Assembly: GCA_029204225.1 (NCBI GenBank)
Contig: MU832156.1
Span: 1 to 64,000 of the forward strand
DNA length: 64,000 nucleotides
Direction: 5' to 3'
Source: Diphasiastrum complanatum
Lineage: Eukaryota > Streptophyta > Lycopodiopsida > Lycopodiales > Lycopodiaceae
The position numbers were made by a program, and so were the translations under genes. The stretch's first letter is position 1; each line of letters starts with the position of its first letter. The notes beneath the pieces are model-generated. The model had not been told where the DNA came from. It did not search any database and saw nothing but the letters and a program-made list of their open reading frames with translations. Of this stretch, positions 1 to 11,152 are shown piece after piece.

Positions 1-1
1 G

Positions 2-325
2 AGGAGGAGGAGACTAGATGGTACACCCCTGACACAGCTGAGCATTGATGAGTGCATATCCCGTCAGAGACAGAGATCCGAGGTACCCATAGGCAGCGAC
101 TCAGATGGAGAGGCCGAGATTCCCGACTCCTTCGTACACCGGCATCAGAGACCATGTCGACGGCCAGAGAGACAGTCAGTTATTAGATCACAGCCCAGAG
201 CGCCACGGCAGCAGAGACGACACCGACAGCCTATCCGGCGACAGAGGTCCAGGGGACATCTAATCACACCCTCACGACATACCATCCACCATTTCTTTCA
301 TGCTGATGGGCATCGTGATATATGA
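2..325 (+). CDS. 3' end of an unrecognised ORF, partial
   Basis: An open frame runs into the window from its left edge and ends at a TGA at 323-325, giving at least 107 codons without a start. The predicted peptide is rich in Arg, Gln, Ser and Pro, with an acidic SDSDGEAE stretch near residue 40 and a basic RQQRRHRQ stretch near residue 75. It looks like a disordered protein tail. A canonical AATAAA follows at 481-486, consistent with a transcript end about 160 bases downstream. I do not recognise a family. It could be the tail of a host gene or of a transposon ORF whose body lies left of the window. Confidence 0.35.
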   Translation, partial: RRRRLDGTPLTQLSIDECISRQRQRSEVPIGSDSDGEAEIPDSFVHRHQRPCRRPERQSVIRSQPRAPRQQRRHRQPIRRQRSRGHLITPSRHTIHHFFHADGHRDI

Positions 326-486
326 TTCCAGGCTATTGGATCCTGACTGGGCCAGCTATCTTTATGCATTGTATTTGCAGTTATTTAGTTTTTATAGATG
401 ATTGAGCTTTAAGCTCCTATGTGCACACTTGACATGTACCTTTTCTTAGTCCTATGTACCTTAGGGTATTCAAGGACATTAATAAA

Positions 487-503
487 ATCTTTCTTTCTTT
501 CTT

Positions 504-573
<70 letters not shown>
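487..573. repeat. (CTTT)n then (CT)n microsatellite
   Basis: A short run of CTTT units passes directly into about 32 CT dinucleotides. The long low-complexity frames on both strands here are artefacts of the repeat. It starts immediately after the AATAAA hexamer at 481-486. Confidence 0.95.
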
Positions 574-575
<2 letters not shown>

Positions 576-1055
576 CCTCCACGCAACCATCATCTCCTCA
601 CTGCTTTCATCTCCATGCAACTCTCACTTCTTTCTAGCTTTCTTTGTGGCTAGATTTACCTTTTTTGTGCATGACACCTTGCATCACTTTTAGCTACTCT
701 AAGCTTCTTTTTCAAGATTTTATTGTTGCTATCCTTTTGCAATAAATCCTCAACAGTTTGAGTTTTGAAAATTTGATTTTTCTTGATCTCAAAATTTTCG
801 CAGTCTGTAAAATCCGTACGGATCCGTACCGTACTGCAAGTACAGGCTGACAACTGCGTAGTTCTCTGTCTTACCTTCGATCTGAATCAATTTTCGGGTC
901 AACCGGACTTTGTATGAAAAAGTTACACTCATTTCCGTAAAACTGCTTGATTAGGGTTTTGCTTCCTCTCTCATCTATCTCCTGCAAATCGTCCTACAGC
1001 TTCATTTCGCCTGCCTCCAGGCTTTGTCTTGCGCACAAAGTGTGCTAAGAAGTTT
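574..1055. other. unassigned spacer
   Basis: This is AT-rich sequence between the microsatellite and the LINE-like ORF1 remnant. I see no convincing coding frame, RNA gene or terminal repeat. The last 100 bases are CT-rich and could be the LINE 5' leader. Confidence 0.4.
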
Positions 1056-1527
1056 ATGTCTACAGGCTCTAGCAAACGTCTTCGTACTTTGGAAATTGCG
1101 TCCACCGTGCCTACCGATTCTGTCAGCACTTGACCGCCACAGGTCACTGCTTCGTCCTCAGTTGCTATGGGAGACACATGCCACACCTACACGCGGCACC
1201 ACTCCCGAGAACATCTCCTCACTAAATGAGTACATTTCTAAGCAATTTGCCACTTTTCTTTCATGACTCAATGAACTTCGTGCAGATTTGCTTATTAGGA
1301 CTGCCACGATTGATGCTCAACAGACTGAAATTGCTTCTCGTCGTGCTGCACTTAGTGCTTTGCAGAGGGACATCATCCCTAATATCTCCCGTGCTGTTGA
1401 GGATACTAAGGCATCCATGAGTAAGCTTCCCCTACTTGAGCGCCAAATACATGACATTGTTGAGTGCACTGCCCGGATTCCCGTTCGTGAACAGCAGCTT
1501 CCATTTACAGAAGGTACCTACTCTTGA
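1056..1527 (+). pseudogene. LINE ORF1-like coiled-coil remnant
   Basis: An ATG at 1056 opens a short Ser/Thr-rich peptide (MSTGSSKRLR...) that stops after about 25 codons. A downstream frame (about 1230-1527, one internal stop) reads a heptad-rich segment with QQTEIASRRAALSALQRD and PLLERQIHDIVE, which looks like a coiled coil. It lies just upstream of a LINE reverse transcriptase fragment on the same strand, the usual place for the ORF1 chaperone of plant LINEs. The frame is broken by stops and frame changes. A host coiled-coil gene fragment is the alternative. Confidence 0.35.
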
Positions 1528-1555
1528 GCAAGAAGTACGTGAGACCAAGAATAGT

Positions 1556-1978
1556 ACGTCTGACATTGACCTCCTTTCAGCCGAGCTCCTCAAACCAATT
1601 GCCAAACTCACCTCCCCTTTCCTAGCCCATTGTTTCAACCGCTCTGTCGCTAATGGTTTTCCCATACCTTGGACCACCAATCTCCTTCACCCCATTCTTC
1701 AAGCAAGCGATGCCATGAATGTCCACAACTATTGCACTATTATGATTGGTCATACCATGGCCAAGTTGTACGCCACTATTCTCCAAATCTTCGTTACGGC
1801 AGAGGCTGATTCACGACTAATGTATGCGACTGGCCAGGCTGGCTTCCGCTGGGGTTATAGCACTCTTGATCATGTCCTCACCGTACGTACTATCATTGAG
1901 GAGGCAAAGCATATGGGCAAGAAGCTATTTGCTTGTTTCGTTGATCTCCCTAAGGCCTTTGATACTGTATTCGGCTGA
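1556..1978 (+). pseudogene. LINE reverse transcriptase fragment, copy 1
   Basis: The open frame contains LINE RT motifs in order: the SDIDLLSAELLKP helix, NGFPIPWTTNLLHP, the HNYCTIMI block, QAGFRWGYSTLDHVLTVRTI and the motif A region FACFVDLPKAFDTV with its catalytic Asp. It ends at a TGA right after motif A, so the YADD box is absent. The same stretch recurs about 1.7 kb downstream (3266-3681) in a fuller copy with high identity. Compared with that copy, endonuclease and upstream RT sequence are missing and ORF1-like sequence is joined directly to RT, so this copy has an internal deletion. Confidence 0.8.
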
Positions 1979-3681
1979 GTACTGATTTGTCTTCTCCCAC
2001 GTGTCCTAGCTGATTTGCTATGTGCAGAATTACTCAAGCATTAAAGCCTATCATGGACACAGACCGAGAGACATGAGTCTTCCACACACCCACTTCCGCA
2101 CATTTCTGGTTTTCAATGGATTTCTGCTCCACGACCTACGCTACAAGGAAGGATACTTCGGGCCTCTGGTGGAGTTGCATGTTTATACTTGGGGCTGGAC
2201 CAGGACTTGTTTGTCGCAGTGTGCTACTTTGCTCCGCACACTTCAATGTTTATGGATTTGGGAGGTGATCCTTTTCAAGCCCTTTCTGACGCTGTTGCTA
2301 GACTCTCTCTACAGGGTTACATATTGCTTGCAGGGGACTTTAACGCACGCACAACCGCTCGCCAGACTGAGTTCTATGCTGACACACTCTCTTCATCCGT
2401 TGGATACCTCTTATGCCCGTTATTCTCAGGACTCATCAGCGACGGTTACGCTGGGGAACAGCTTCCGAGGTTGGCTCAAGCACACGGCCTCATTATCCTT
2501 AAGGATCTTCTTCTGTGGCCATCCTCCTCTGCATATACTTGCCACCCATTTGGTGGCGGTCACAGCGTAGTGGACTATTTCATTGCATCTCCTGCTTCAT
2601 TGCCCCGCATGGCATCCTTCACCATCTCTACCCCGGTGGTCGCTAATCACTCTCTGCTCTACCTCTCCTTCTCCCCAGCGCCAAGTCCACCTTCCCCTCC
2701 ACCTTCCCTCTTTGTTCGACCCACCCGCTATCGTATACCTCCTCATCAATCCCAAGCCTATGTTGCCCACGTCTCTCGTCTTCTGGACCACTTTCCTTCC
2801 TCCTCTGATGTCACTACCCAAGCCTCCTTCCCTCGCTCATGCCATCGCACCCCCTCGCCGCTTCTCTTCTCATCGTCGTACCCATAATAAATGGTATGAC
2901 AATGACTATTCTTTCTTACAGAAATATGTCGAGTTCTTGGAATTCTCCAATTCTACACTTTCTTCTTCCGCGAAAAAACAGCTTCGTTCCCTTCTCCGCA
3001 AAAAGAAAGTGGCCTACTTTTCTTCTCGTTCCTCCTACCTCCTTCGCTTCCTCCACTCTGCTTCCTCGGCTACTTTTTGGAAGATTTTTCTTCATAAGCC
3101 CCTATCCATTGCACCCATCCCTCTTCAATCCTGGGTCAACTATGCAACCAACCTATATACAACTGCTCACCCTTCCATCTCTCTTTCTTCTCGTCCTACC
3201 CACTGTGACCTCTTTGCTCTTGCCATGGTTGAAGCCACCATCTGCAAACTCAAGAACAATCATAGGTCTGACATTGGCCTCCTTTCAACCAAGCTCCTCA
3301 AGCCAGTTGCCCAACTCGCCTCCCCTTTCTTGGCCCGTTGTTTCAACTGCTCTGTTGTTGATGGTTTCCCCATACCTTGGGCCACCAATCTCCTTCACCC
3401 CATTCTTAAAGCAAGCGATGCCATGAATGTCCACAACTATCGCACTATTATGATCGATCATACCATGGCCAAGTTGTACACCACTATTCTCCAGAACTTC
3501 GTTACTGCAGAGGCTGATTCTCGACTATTGTATGCGACTGGCCAGGCTGGCTTCCGCCAGGGTTATAGCACTCTTGATGATATCCTCACCGTACGTACTA
3601 TCATTGAGGAGGGAAAGCATATGGGCAAGAAGGTATTTGCTTGTGTCGTTGATCTCTCTAAGGCTTTTGATATTGTTTCCC
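1557..3681 (+). repeat. direct repeat of an RT segment (1557-1975 and 3266-3681)
   Basis: About 415 bp of LINE RT sequence occurs twice in the same orientation with scattered substitutions and no large indels. Copy 1 runs from the DIDLLS block to motif A; copy 2 covers the same part inside a longer RT. This reflects two LINE insertions or a local duplication. Confidence 0.85.
2100..2887 (+). pseudogene. LINE apurinic-type endonuclease domain, copy 2
   Basis: This frame encodes the C-terminal two thirds of an exonuclease-endonuclease-phosphatase domain, which nicks target DNA for target-primed reverse transcription. Visible motifs are ASGGVACL, the LLAGDFNART block (Mg-binding Asp/Asn), VVDYFIASPASL and NHSLLYLSF. 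The usual final S-D-H is A-N-H, so a catalytic Asp appears to be lost. The N-terminal catalytic Asn/Glu part is not seen. Reading continues past 2830 only after a frame change into the RT frame. The first stop is at 2885-2887. Confidence 0.75.
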
Positions 3682-3990
3682 GTCATCTTTTGATCACCAG
3701 ACTACGTCAGCTTGGCTTTTTCGACTCTATTCTCGCAACAGTGGTTGCTCTGTATGAGAGAGTTCTAGCACATATTTGGATGGGTATTGATTTGCCTTCT
3801 CCCATCCGTAGCACTGTTGGTGTGAAGCAAGGTTGTCCACTATCCCCTCCGCTATTTGCACTTTCTATTGATGATCTTGAGTGCCTCATTCGTGAAGGTG
3901 GAGATGGTTGCCCGCTGGCTCATTTGCTCATTCCCATTTTGTTTTATGCTGATGACATTGTCCTGCTTTCTCCCTCGCCATATTTGTGTT
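2860..3990 (+). pseudogene. LINE reverse transcriptase, copy 2
   Basis: This frame holds most of a non-LTR retrotransposon RT. From N to C: KQLRSLLRKKK and SSATFWKIF, the NYRTIMI block, QAGFRQGYSTLDD, FACVVDLSKAFDIV (motif A), GVKQGCPLSPPLFALSIDDL (motif B) and FYADDIVLLS (motif C with catalytic DD intact). Homology stops about 10 residues after YADD at roughly 3990, where unrelated AT-rich DNA begins; the frame stays open to 4136 by chance. The thumb, any RNase H and the 3' tail are missing. The endonuclease just upstream is in another frame, so this copy cannot make a full ORF2. Confidence 0.85.
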
Positions 3991-3999
3991 GTTTGTATT

Positions 4000-4470
4000 T
4001 AAGTTCCACAAGAAATTTAATGGTGTTTAGAATCATTCGGTTTGGGCTGTTACAACAATTTAAAACTAGTATTGAGTACTTCACACAATATCATAAACTC
4101 AAGAGTTCCTGTTTCATCAAAATTTCAAAAAAATAAAATACAGTACAACATAAATAACTCTCTCAAATTTATTTCAAAGCATGTAATTCAAACTTTGCTA
4201 GAAAGCAAGCAAGCATGTTTCACCTCAATCATAAATAGTATAAGAACACCCTGCATTATCCACATTATTTACGTGGTTGCACTTGGCCATTCACTTGACA
4301 TAAGAGATCTTCAACACAAGCATGATTCATTGGAAACCTGTTTTTCCAAACATGTTTGCTTTCATCTCATGTGCACAATTCCAATGATTGTGCTCTCTAA
4401 AAGAAAAGGAAGAATTCAAACTTGTAAATTCATGATAAAGACCATTTCCACCATCCTGAAGATAGAGCAA
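4000..4470. other. AT-rich spacer, possible intron 1 of the callose synthase-like gene
   Basis: No protein motif is visible. The stretch lies between the truncated LINE and the 5' splice site of the minus-strand callose synthase-like exon. It could be the start of that gene's first coding intron, which the LINEs would then occupy. Confidence 0.35.
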
Positions 4471-4480
4471 TAGGACTTAC

Positions 4481-4661
4481 ATAAATATGCTACACGAGGG
4501 CTCTCTGCTTCAATTTCGTTGGCCACGCGTAGAATAGATGCAATGGATGCAAGAGAAGATGGAACCACTTGACTATCAAAAACCTCAGTTGAAAAGGTTC
4601 CGGTTGTATATGTGCGAGAAAGACGCCTTTGAGGAGGTTCTGGACCCCCAGAGGTTGCCAT
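4481..4661 (-). CDS. callose synthase (glucan synthase-like), first coding exon
   Basis: Callose synthases are large plasma-membrane enzymes that make beta-1,3-glucan from UDP-glucose. On the minus strand an ATG at 4661 opens MATSGGPEPPQRRL, then STEVFDSQVVPSSLASIA and ILRVANEIEAESPRVAYL. This matches the known family N-terminus (…VFDSEVVPSSL…ILRVANEVE…PRVAYLC). The exon ends at 4481 before GTAAGT, a consensus donor at 4480-4475. The Cys codon after AYL would be split by the intron, as is typical here. Only about 60 residues of a protein usually near 1,900 residues are present; the next exon is not visible to the window's left edge, which is occupied by LINEs and spacer. It may be a long-intron gene or a stranded fragment. 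Confidence 0.8.
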
Positions 4662-5930
4662 ATTCTAGATAGAGGCAGCACCTTCTACACAGTCCAAAAT
4701 TTTGTGCTGGCATTACCAAAAGCTGCAAACTGCAAGAAATGTGCTACATAGTCCAAAGGGCACATACATGTATAATAACTACAAAGACGGCTTACCTTGT
4801 GTTCTGTATCACTATATAATGATGCTTTAAGTATATGTTTAACACTAAAGGGATATTTTCGTCACCCTAAGCAAGTTCTCCTTAAAGGTTAGAACAACAG
4901 ATTTTCAGTTTGGATAACATGTTTTATGAATCACCCACCACCTGAACAGATGATATGCACACTTGCAAAGTTCAAATTACAAAGCACTGTGAAGAAAACA
5001 CAGAAATCTTTCCACCCCACAATTATAGTATGCATTTAGCTCACACAGGTCAAAATTTTCGTTTCTGAATATGAAACCAGAATTGATGAAGTAAGTTCTG
5101 AAAAATAAATTTATCAGCGCCATCAAGCAACGTATGTATTTCTGGGATAGTCCAAAAACACAGGAATGAAATAGAGACAGACAAACCGTATAGATTTGGC
5201 TTTAACCAAACAAGATCGTAATGTAGGCAATCACTAGGGGATAGTGAGGTGCTTTCCGGAAAACTTGATCAGAAGTTGCTATAGTCATCTAAAGTGCTTC
5301 CCGTGAGGACAAGCTGAAGAAGGTGCTTCGAAGAACATTGGTCACTAGAAAGCCAGCTTCATCGGCAGCCCGGAGGCCAAGCATAAAGAATGGCCGCGTA
5401 TAGCTTGCTGATAGTTCTGAAGGACTAGCTTTGGTTGGCAGTCTATGTCATACAAGTATACTGGATGGGACATGGACAGAGCCTTATGCAGCTGCAAAGG
5501 TGATAGCAAAACATTCAAACGTTCAAGAAATCAGAACCAAAGAGTGACAAGGTGCGGGAGCTACTAAAGAAGCTCCGTGAGCTCGAGCTTACGAGGAAAA
5601 ACTAAACTTCTATGCATTACTGCTTTGAAATACAAATGTGAAGCAGCAGGAGTACAGGCAGAACTACAGAACATCCAGCATCTACGTCCCATGCTTGTTC
5701 TAGCTGATGATCCAACCCACTTACCCACCACCACTGTCTCAGTCTTCAGAGCTGCAAGGAAAAGAAGTGGGATCTCAAAGCCAAGACTGCAGCACCGTCA
5801 TCGTCGCCTGCTACATCTCAGCTACTGAACTGACAGCTGAAGATAGCAACAACTGAAGAAGAAAGCAAAATGGAGATGGAGTACAGAGAACGAGAACGAG
5901 AACGAGAACGAGAGAGAGAGAAAGGTAAAG
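4662..5930 (-). promoter_or_regulatory. probable 5' leader and upstream region of the callose synthase-like gene
   Basis: Reading on the minus strand there is a CT-rich leader-like stretch (5860-5930) and a possible small leader intron: donor GTAAG at 4795-4791 and acceptor TTTCTTGCAG ending at 4730, about 66 bases, at the low end of plant intron size. The second exon of the leader would run 4729-4662 into the ATG. No strong TATA box is obvious. The assignment rests on position and splice consensus only. Confidence 0.35.
5881..5923. repeat. (GAGAAC)n/(GA)n microsatellite
   Basis: About four GAACGA-type hexamers grade into GA dinucleotides. On the minus strand this is a CT-rich pyrimidine tract of the kind common in plant 5' leaders. 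Confidence 0.85.
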
Positions 5931-6139
5931 CGAATTTGTTGAACGTACATATGTACGGTCGATTTCGTATGTACGGATTTCTTTTTGGTACTTGCTCTGT
6001 TTCAGTTGAGGACCTTGTGTCTGTGGGCGTATATTTGTATTTTGTACGGTTGCTATTCTTTTTAAACATTGAAAATTGAAAAAGCTGAAGAGGGGCTCTC
6101 TTTTTTCATTGAAATTTTTTAAAAAGGTCAAAAAGGTTT

Positions 6140-8095
6140 GGGGGTTACATGACTAAATGCCACGTGGAGCTATGTGGCATAGAGAGGCTCAGGCCTACAA
6201 ACCTAGCCCTTCACTCCTTATGGCAAATGTGACGAGATTGTGCTTAGAAGAAGGTGTAAAGATGTGGATATGAGCCTGTGTTGGCTCAAGCAAGCACTTA
6301 GCTCATGAACCCCACAAAAACCTCCATGTGGTTGACCGACAGAGACACACGCGATCAATAGAGATAGATGGCAAGCCCACATGCACACTATGCATCTTAG
6401 ATGCTCCCCCAATATGAGCGCCCAATTTTGGAAGTGCAAATCTAGTTGAATAAATGCAATTTCTTGAGCCAGCACTACCAGCCTTAACTCGTGTGGTTAT
6501 CAAGGCTTTTCAAGAGATACATATTTGTTTGCATGTTAGTTAAGGACCTAAACTAATTAAATTTTGTCTTGATGTGCACATCCCCCCATTTTTTACATCT
6601 TAACCTAATGCGGTTTCCTCAGTTAAAAAGCTTGACATCTGAAGTTTTTTTGTTCCCAAGTTCAAGACTCCCCTTGGAAACGAAGAAGCATTTTTGACAA
6701 AAAGTATGATGCATGTGGCCACACCATAAGAGAGGCGCATATTTCTCATAACACTTGACCTCTCAACTAATAGCATATTTTTGGTAGCACTTAAACGCTC
6801 CATAGTATGTGGTGTACCATAGTGTAACTTTGCTAACTAGCACTATGGTGGGGCTAGTGGCTAGCCTCAAAGGTACTTCAACTCTACTTTATATAAAGTT
6901 TTCATAGAAGCTTTAGGTCTTCATAACTTCACTTTCTAATTTGTATCAAGAGATTCGTTTGGTAGTTAAATATGTTGGGTTTGGATATATTGTGGAGAGC
7001 ATCACTTGATCCTAGATATTTAGTGTTGACAACATAGCATAACTAGATCTTTAAAGCTATTGTGATGGTTTATTGGAGATCTTTATGTAAACCATCACAA
7101 TAACATAAAGATGGACCTCTACTATGCATTTTTTACTTAAATATCTTGTAAGTTGCAATTGCCTTTTGTTTCTTTTTCCATTTTTCAATGTGTATGACAA
7201 TACTTTTTGTGATTTTATATATCCATCCATGTTTGTTATCCAAGCTACTACGCAAAACTAGATTTGAGCTCAGGTCTTCATTCCCATAGGCAACGCTCTT
7301 GTCAACAATCATCGTATTTTGTTTTGCACCCTTGCTCCAAAAACCTCCTTGAGTCCTTCATAGCAAGTGAGTTGGGTAGAGTTGTTTATAGTGTCTAGAC
7401 CAACAAAGACCAATTACGTAATTGATTTACATTGTTTATTTGTACAAATTCATCTAGTATACGTAATGTGAGGAGCAAAGACAAACCACCTTGGAAATGA
7501 CCTCTATTATATTACATTCATGTAAACTTGTAGATTTTAGAAAATTTCTTGTAACTCAAAATGCTCATTTATAAAATCTTCCAAGTATTTAAATTTGTCA
7601 TTGATTAATGTATATAGCTAGCATGATGATACATCTATATCAAACAAACGAGCTTAACTAGCCTAAAGTATGCCTACCAATATAAAAAAACAAAGAATTC
7701 ATACAATAATAAAAAAAATCCAAAGTTTCATTACCATCAAATATTTTCTCATGGCTTTGTCCATGCCTCCTAGAAAGAAGCGATTGATGTATTGGAGTTT
7801 CCGAATAAAGTGTGTAATAAGATTTTGAATTATCTTATCATACGTAGATATTCTAACAAATAAAACTAGGATAGAAATATTCATAACATTGGGAAGATAG
7901 CAGTTTAATATCTTGCTTTGATAATCTTATTAGATTTTATTTGTAATCAAACTCTAGCTTTATAGTCCTTTAGATATCCTATTGAACATAAATTTTCCTT
8001 CAAAGGAAAACCATATTGTTGTTTTTTTGGAAATCAACATCATTTAAACTTTTCAAGAGATGAAGTATGTATTGGTTTTATTCTCAAAGAATGCT
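6140..8095. other. unassigned intergenic DNA
   Basis: AT-rich sequence with no recognisable coding frame, terminal repeats or RNA gene. Short open frames exist on both strands but lack motifs. Confidence 0.4.
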
Positions 8096-8097
8096 AA

Positions 8098-8300
8098 TTT
8101 TTCCAAGCATTGGTTTTGCACTCTAGAGAATAGACACACCAACTATTTTTGGCACTTTATGAAGTACGTATGGTTTTGAAGTTTTTAACAAATGAAAAAA
8201 TGTGTGTCGATTTTAGCCAATTTTTCCTAGCATTGGTTTTGCACTCTAGAGAGTAGACACACCAACTATTTTTGGTACTTTATGAAGTACGTATGGTTCA
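8098..8300 (+). repeat. two dispersed direct repeats of about 80 bp
   Basis: The segment beginning TTCCAAGCATTGGTTTTGC at about 8101 and ending near GAAGTACGTATGG at 8173 recurs at about 8224-8296 with only a few substitutions. The copies are about 124 bp apart, start to start. Confidence 0.85.
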
Positions 8301-9405
8301 AGTAATCAAGCAATGACCATTTCAGAGTAACTATAAAGGTAGTGACCTCTTGCTAAATTGAAGAGAACTATATGCCATACCTAAATCTACTTAGTGTCGT
8401 GTGTAAATGTAGAGAAGTTTTTCATAATTCAATAGCCCCTAGTGTGAATGCATATATTGCCATGGGTATAGACGAGTCAGTGTACATGTTATATACTTTA
8501 ATTGAACATTGTTCCTTTTGCAATTGTTGGTGTTGTGGTAGAAATAAAGAATGACTACCTTTCATGAGGCTATGTGTCTAATGACTTTGAGGACCGACAC
8601 ATGGTTCGATTGGACGGCAATCCACAATACCTCGTCACTCTTCTAATTGTGTTTCATAGTCTTCCCTATGTAAGAACATGAGCTTATTTTCTTTAATAAG
8701 ATTGCTTAAGTGGCACTCTTGAATTTTATCCATGAAATGCAAGCCCAAGCTCTCAATTGAAGGGCATCAAGGCGTGAGGGTCCATCTATTAAGTCTATTT
8801 TCTTTTTCTTTTTCTTTTTTGGCGCAGGGGGTTGGGTTGGGGGGTGCACACATCATGATTGGATGAAGTGATTTCCTATTGTTTCTGATGTGTATCTAGG
8901 ATCTACTAGTGATATACCTTACATCTTCATAGGGGAGGAATGTGGCAATATGGGATGCCATAGCAAGGAAATGAATTATACATTGAAGTGCATATACTAA
9001 TCCACAACATGGGGGTGGGTGGGTGTGTGTGAGAGAAGTCCATGAACAATTGATTGGGTGGTTTGCCTTATATTGAATATTGTTAGTCATAGGTTGACGA
9101 TTGAGAGAGATCTTACAGTGGTATCAAACTGATTATTATATTGGTTTTCCCAACATGAGCATGCAACATCAATTTTTGAGCTTGTAAGGACATGACATTT
9201 ATATGAGCCTGACATTGATTTGAGATAGATTTTAATGGATAACACGATAGTACAAGACGTATGTGAAAGAAAATTGATGATTTTACGTTGGTTCTATTAA
9301 ATTTTTTATGCTCATCCTTAAAACAAATCGTTCAAGTAATCTTGAAAAACCAAAGGCCGACAGCATATTTTTTAGGCCTTCACATTTTTTCCTTTGAGGT
9401 TTTCT
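8301..9405. other. unassigned intergenic DNA
   Basis: No supported gene. A T/C-rich run with a G-rich run after it (8797-8845) and a TGGTATCAAAC string near 9120 (a poor match to the initiator-tRNA primer site) are the only notable points. Confidence 0.35.
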
Positions 9406-9408
9406 ATG

Positions 9409-9607
9409 CCTTAGAAATCATTTTAAGGCACCTTCGTCTTTTTCGCTCCTTAGCAAAAAATGCGACACACTAGCCAAGTGGCCAAAATACCTTGGAAATC
9501 ATTTTTAAAGGCACCTTCGCCTTTTTCGCTCCTTAGCGAAAAATGCGACACACTGGCCAAGTGGCCAAAATACCTTAGAAATCATTTTTAAGGCACTTTC
9601 GCCTTTT
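9409..9607 (+). repeat. minisatellite, about 82-bp unit, 2.4 copies
   Basis: Units start at CCTTRGAAATC at 9409, 9490 and 9573 (periods 81 and 83). Each complete unit contains an internal inverted repeat, TTTTTCGCT-CCTT-AGCGAAAAA in the second unit (one mismatch in the first), and ends in GGCCAAGTGGCCAAA-type sequence. The third unit is partial. Confidence 0.9.
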
Positions 9608-9805
9608 CCACATTTTTGCTGACCGACTTCACCAATGTATGAGTAACCCTGAAACAACTGGACAAACAAATATCCCAAAGGCGGTTGACAGTTAGCAACT
9701 TTTGTTCATATGCAAAGACTGGCATAAATAGCCTTAAAGGCTTGTAAGATATTTCATCTCTTGTAAATCTCTATATTAGCTGAATCAAGCTCTGTAGGTA
9801 TTACT
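9608..9805 (+). repeat. left part of the copia-3 5' LTR (probable)
   Basis: This stretch contains a TATA-like CATAAATAG at about 9723 and a leader-like tail, and it ends where copia-1 begins. Removing copia-1 joins it to 15872-16128, which ends in a TGGTATCAGAGC primer site. The simplest reading is one LTR split by copia-1. The LTR's own left end could not be placed. Confidence 0.45.
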
Positions 9806-11140
9806 TGTGAAAGATTCAACTAGTTTCATCACATTTTGCAATATTTTCATATTTGGCATATTGAGGCCAAAACTTGTTTTAGACTTAGAGGTTGACTTTT
9901 CTGTTAAAAATTCACAATTCTAGCTTGACTAGTTTTGGTCATATGACTTGTAAATAGTTAGATGGTCATGATGTGGCTTGTCACACGTACCAAATAGCAT
10001 AGGATTCCATTCATAAGGATGTTCTCAAGTAGACCTAAGTGTTAGAACCTTTGGAATGAGTCCAAATTATGCTTAGATACAAGGGAGAAAAAATAGGAGC
10101 TATTTTTGGTAATTTTTGCATTGTTGAGGGATCTCCAAGATTCCAACCCTAACTTGGTAGGGATGAAAGATCCACCAAAATTAGAATTAGGGATAGGTTT
10201 AGGGCTACTCATACCTGCCCGAAACCGTGATGGATCATGTATATATAGGTGATGATATCTCACCAAAATCAATCAAGCAATTTCATGTTTTTTCTCTCAT
10301 AATGGTGCAATTGCTCTCTATGTTCATAATTGTTTGAGTACTTGTGATTACTAATGATTATAGGATTGAATGTAGGTCTGGTGTACAGTACTCAGACTGT
10401 GGGAGGCCGTACTTTCACACGTGTGAAGCCTTCTTCAAGGATTTGGGCCATTTAGTGAGGTTCAAGCATAGATTTTTGATGGATTTTGATGGTTCAACTT
10501 GTGCTAATCTTATGAAATCATAATCTATTGTTTCCCTCATCATTTCAAGTGTTTTAGGATCCTTATTTGCTGTAATTTTTACATTTTCAAAGTTCATTAG
10601 TCTAAATTTCATTTGAATAAACACTTTTTGAAAGTGTGGGAAATACAGAATGCGAGCTTGAGTAGATTCAATTTGAATAAATTGGGTACATTGAATCTAG
10701 ACCCAAAATTAGTAGGGTTAGCATTTTGGTGGGAAAGCCAAGTGGCCAAATAGGGTTTGGACCTGTTATAAAAGGATGTAACTCGTGGAGAGAGTGATCT
10801 TCTCTCTTCTCTGTTTCATTTCATGCTTATACATGGTTCTCTTGGGTTCTACTATCCATTGGTGCACTATCTTGGTGATTGCTTGCAATTGTGTGTAGAA
10901 TGATCTATATTTGTTATTTTTGGATCCACACATGTGAAATACAGTAGCTTGCTGGTTTTGTACGGACAGCAATAGTACATAATCATTTCATTCAAGTTTG
11001 ATCAAGTTCTATTAGTGTTTGCATCTGAAATTGTGTGTAGATGATGATTTTTCTACATTGGTGAGATTGGTAGTGTATTTCTCTTTCTAACCAAAGATCA
11101 TTCAAGTAGATTGGATCTTAAGGATCTAAAATCTTTCACA
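9806..11140 (+). repeat. copia-1 5' LTR
   Basis: 1,335 bp, starting TGTGAAAGA and ending TCTTTCACA directly before the primer site. It matches the 650-bp 3' LTR except for an extra 687 bp (9902-10588) flanked by TTTTC direct repeats at 9897-9901 and 10584-10588. The TTATAAAAGG at about 10764 is a likely TATA box, shared with the 3' LTR. Confidence 0.92.
9902..10588 (+). repeat. 687-bp segment present only in the copia-1 5' LTR
   Basis: Bounded by TTTTC repeats, so a deletion in the 3' LTR by recombination between short repeats explains the difference better than an insertion. I see no transposon ends or coding frame inside. Confidence 0.8.
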
Positions 11141-11152
11141 TGGTATCAGAGC
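11141..11152 (+). promoter_or_regulatory. copia-1 primer binding site, initiator tRNA-Met
   Basis: TGGTATCAGAGC follows the LTR with no spacer. It is complementary to the 3' end of plant initiator tRNA-Met and primes minus-strand DNA synthesis. Confidence 0.95.

Noticed and set aside
419-693. Ser/Leu and Arg/Glu open frames over the CT repeat
   Set aside because: Artefacts of a dinucleotide repeat. The same applies at 35463-35753.
5218-5605. Plus-strand C-terminus-like frames (EDKLKKVLRRTLVTRKP, ending 5389, and KVRELLKKLRELELTRKN, ending 5605)
   Set aside because: Both look protein-like but lack a start, clear splice sites and a known family. They lie in the likely 5' leader of the minus-strand callose synthase-like gene.
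9110-9135. TGGTATCAAAC as a primer binding site
   Set aside because: Poor match to initiator tRNA-Met and no LTR end next to it.
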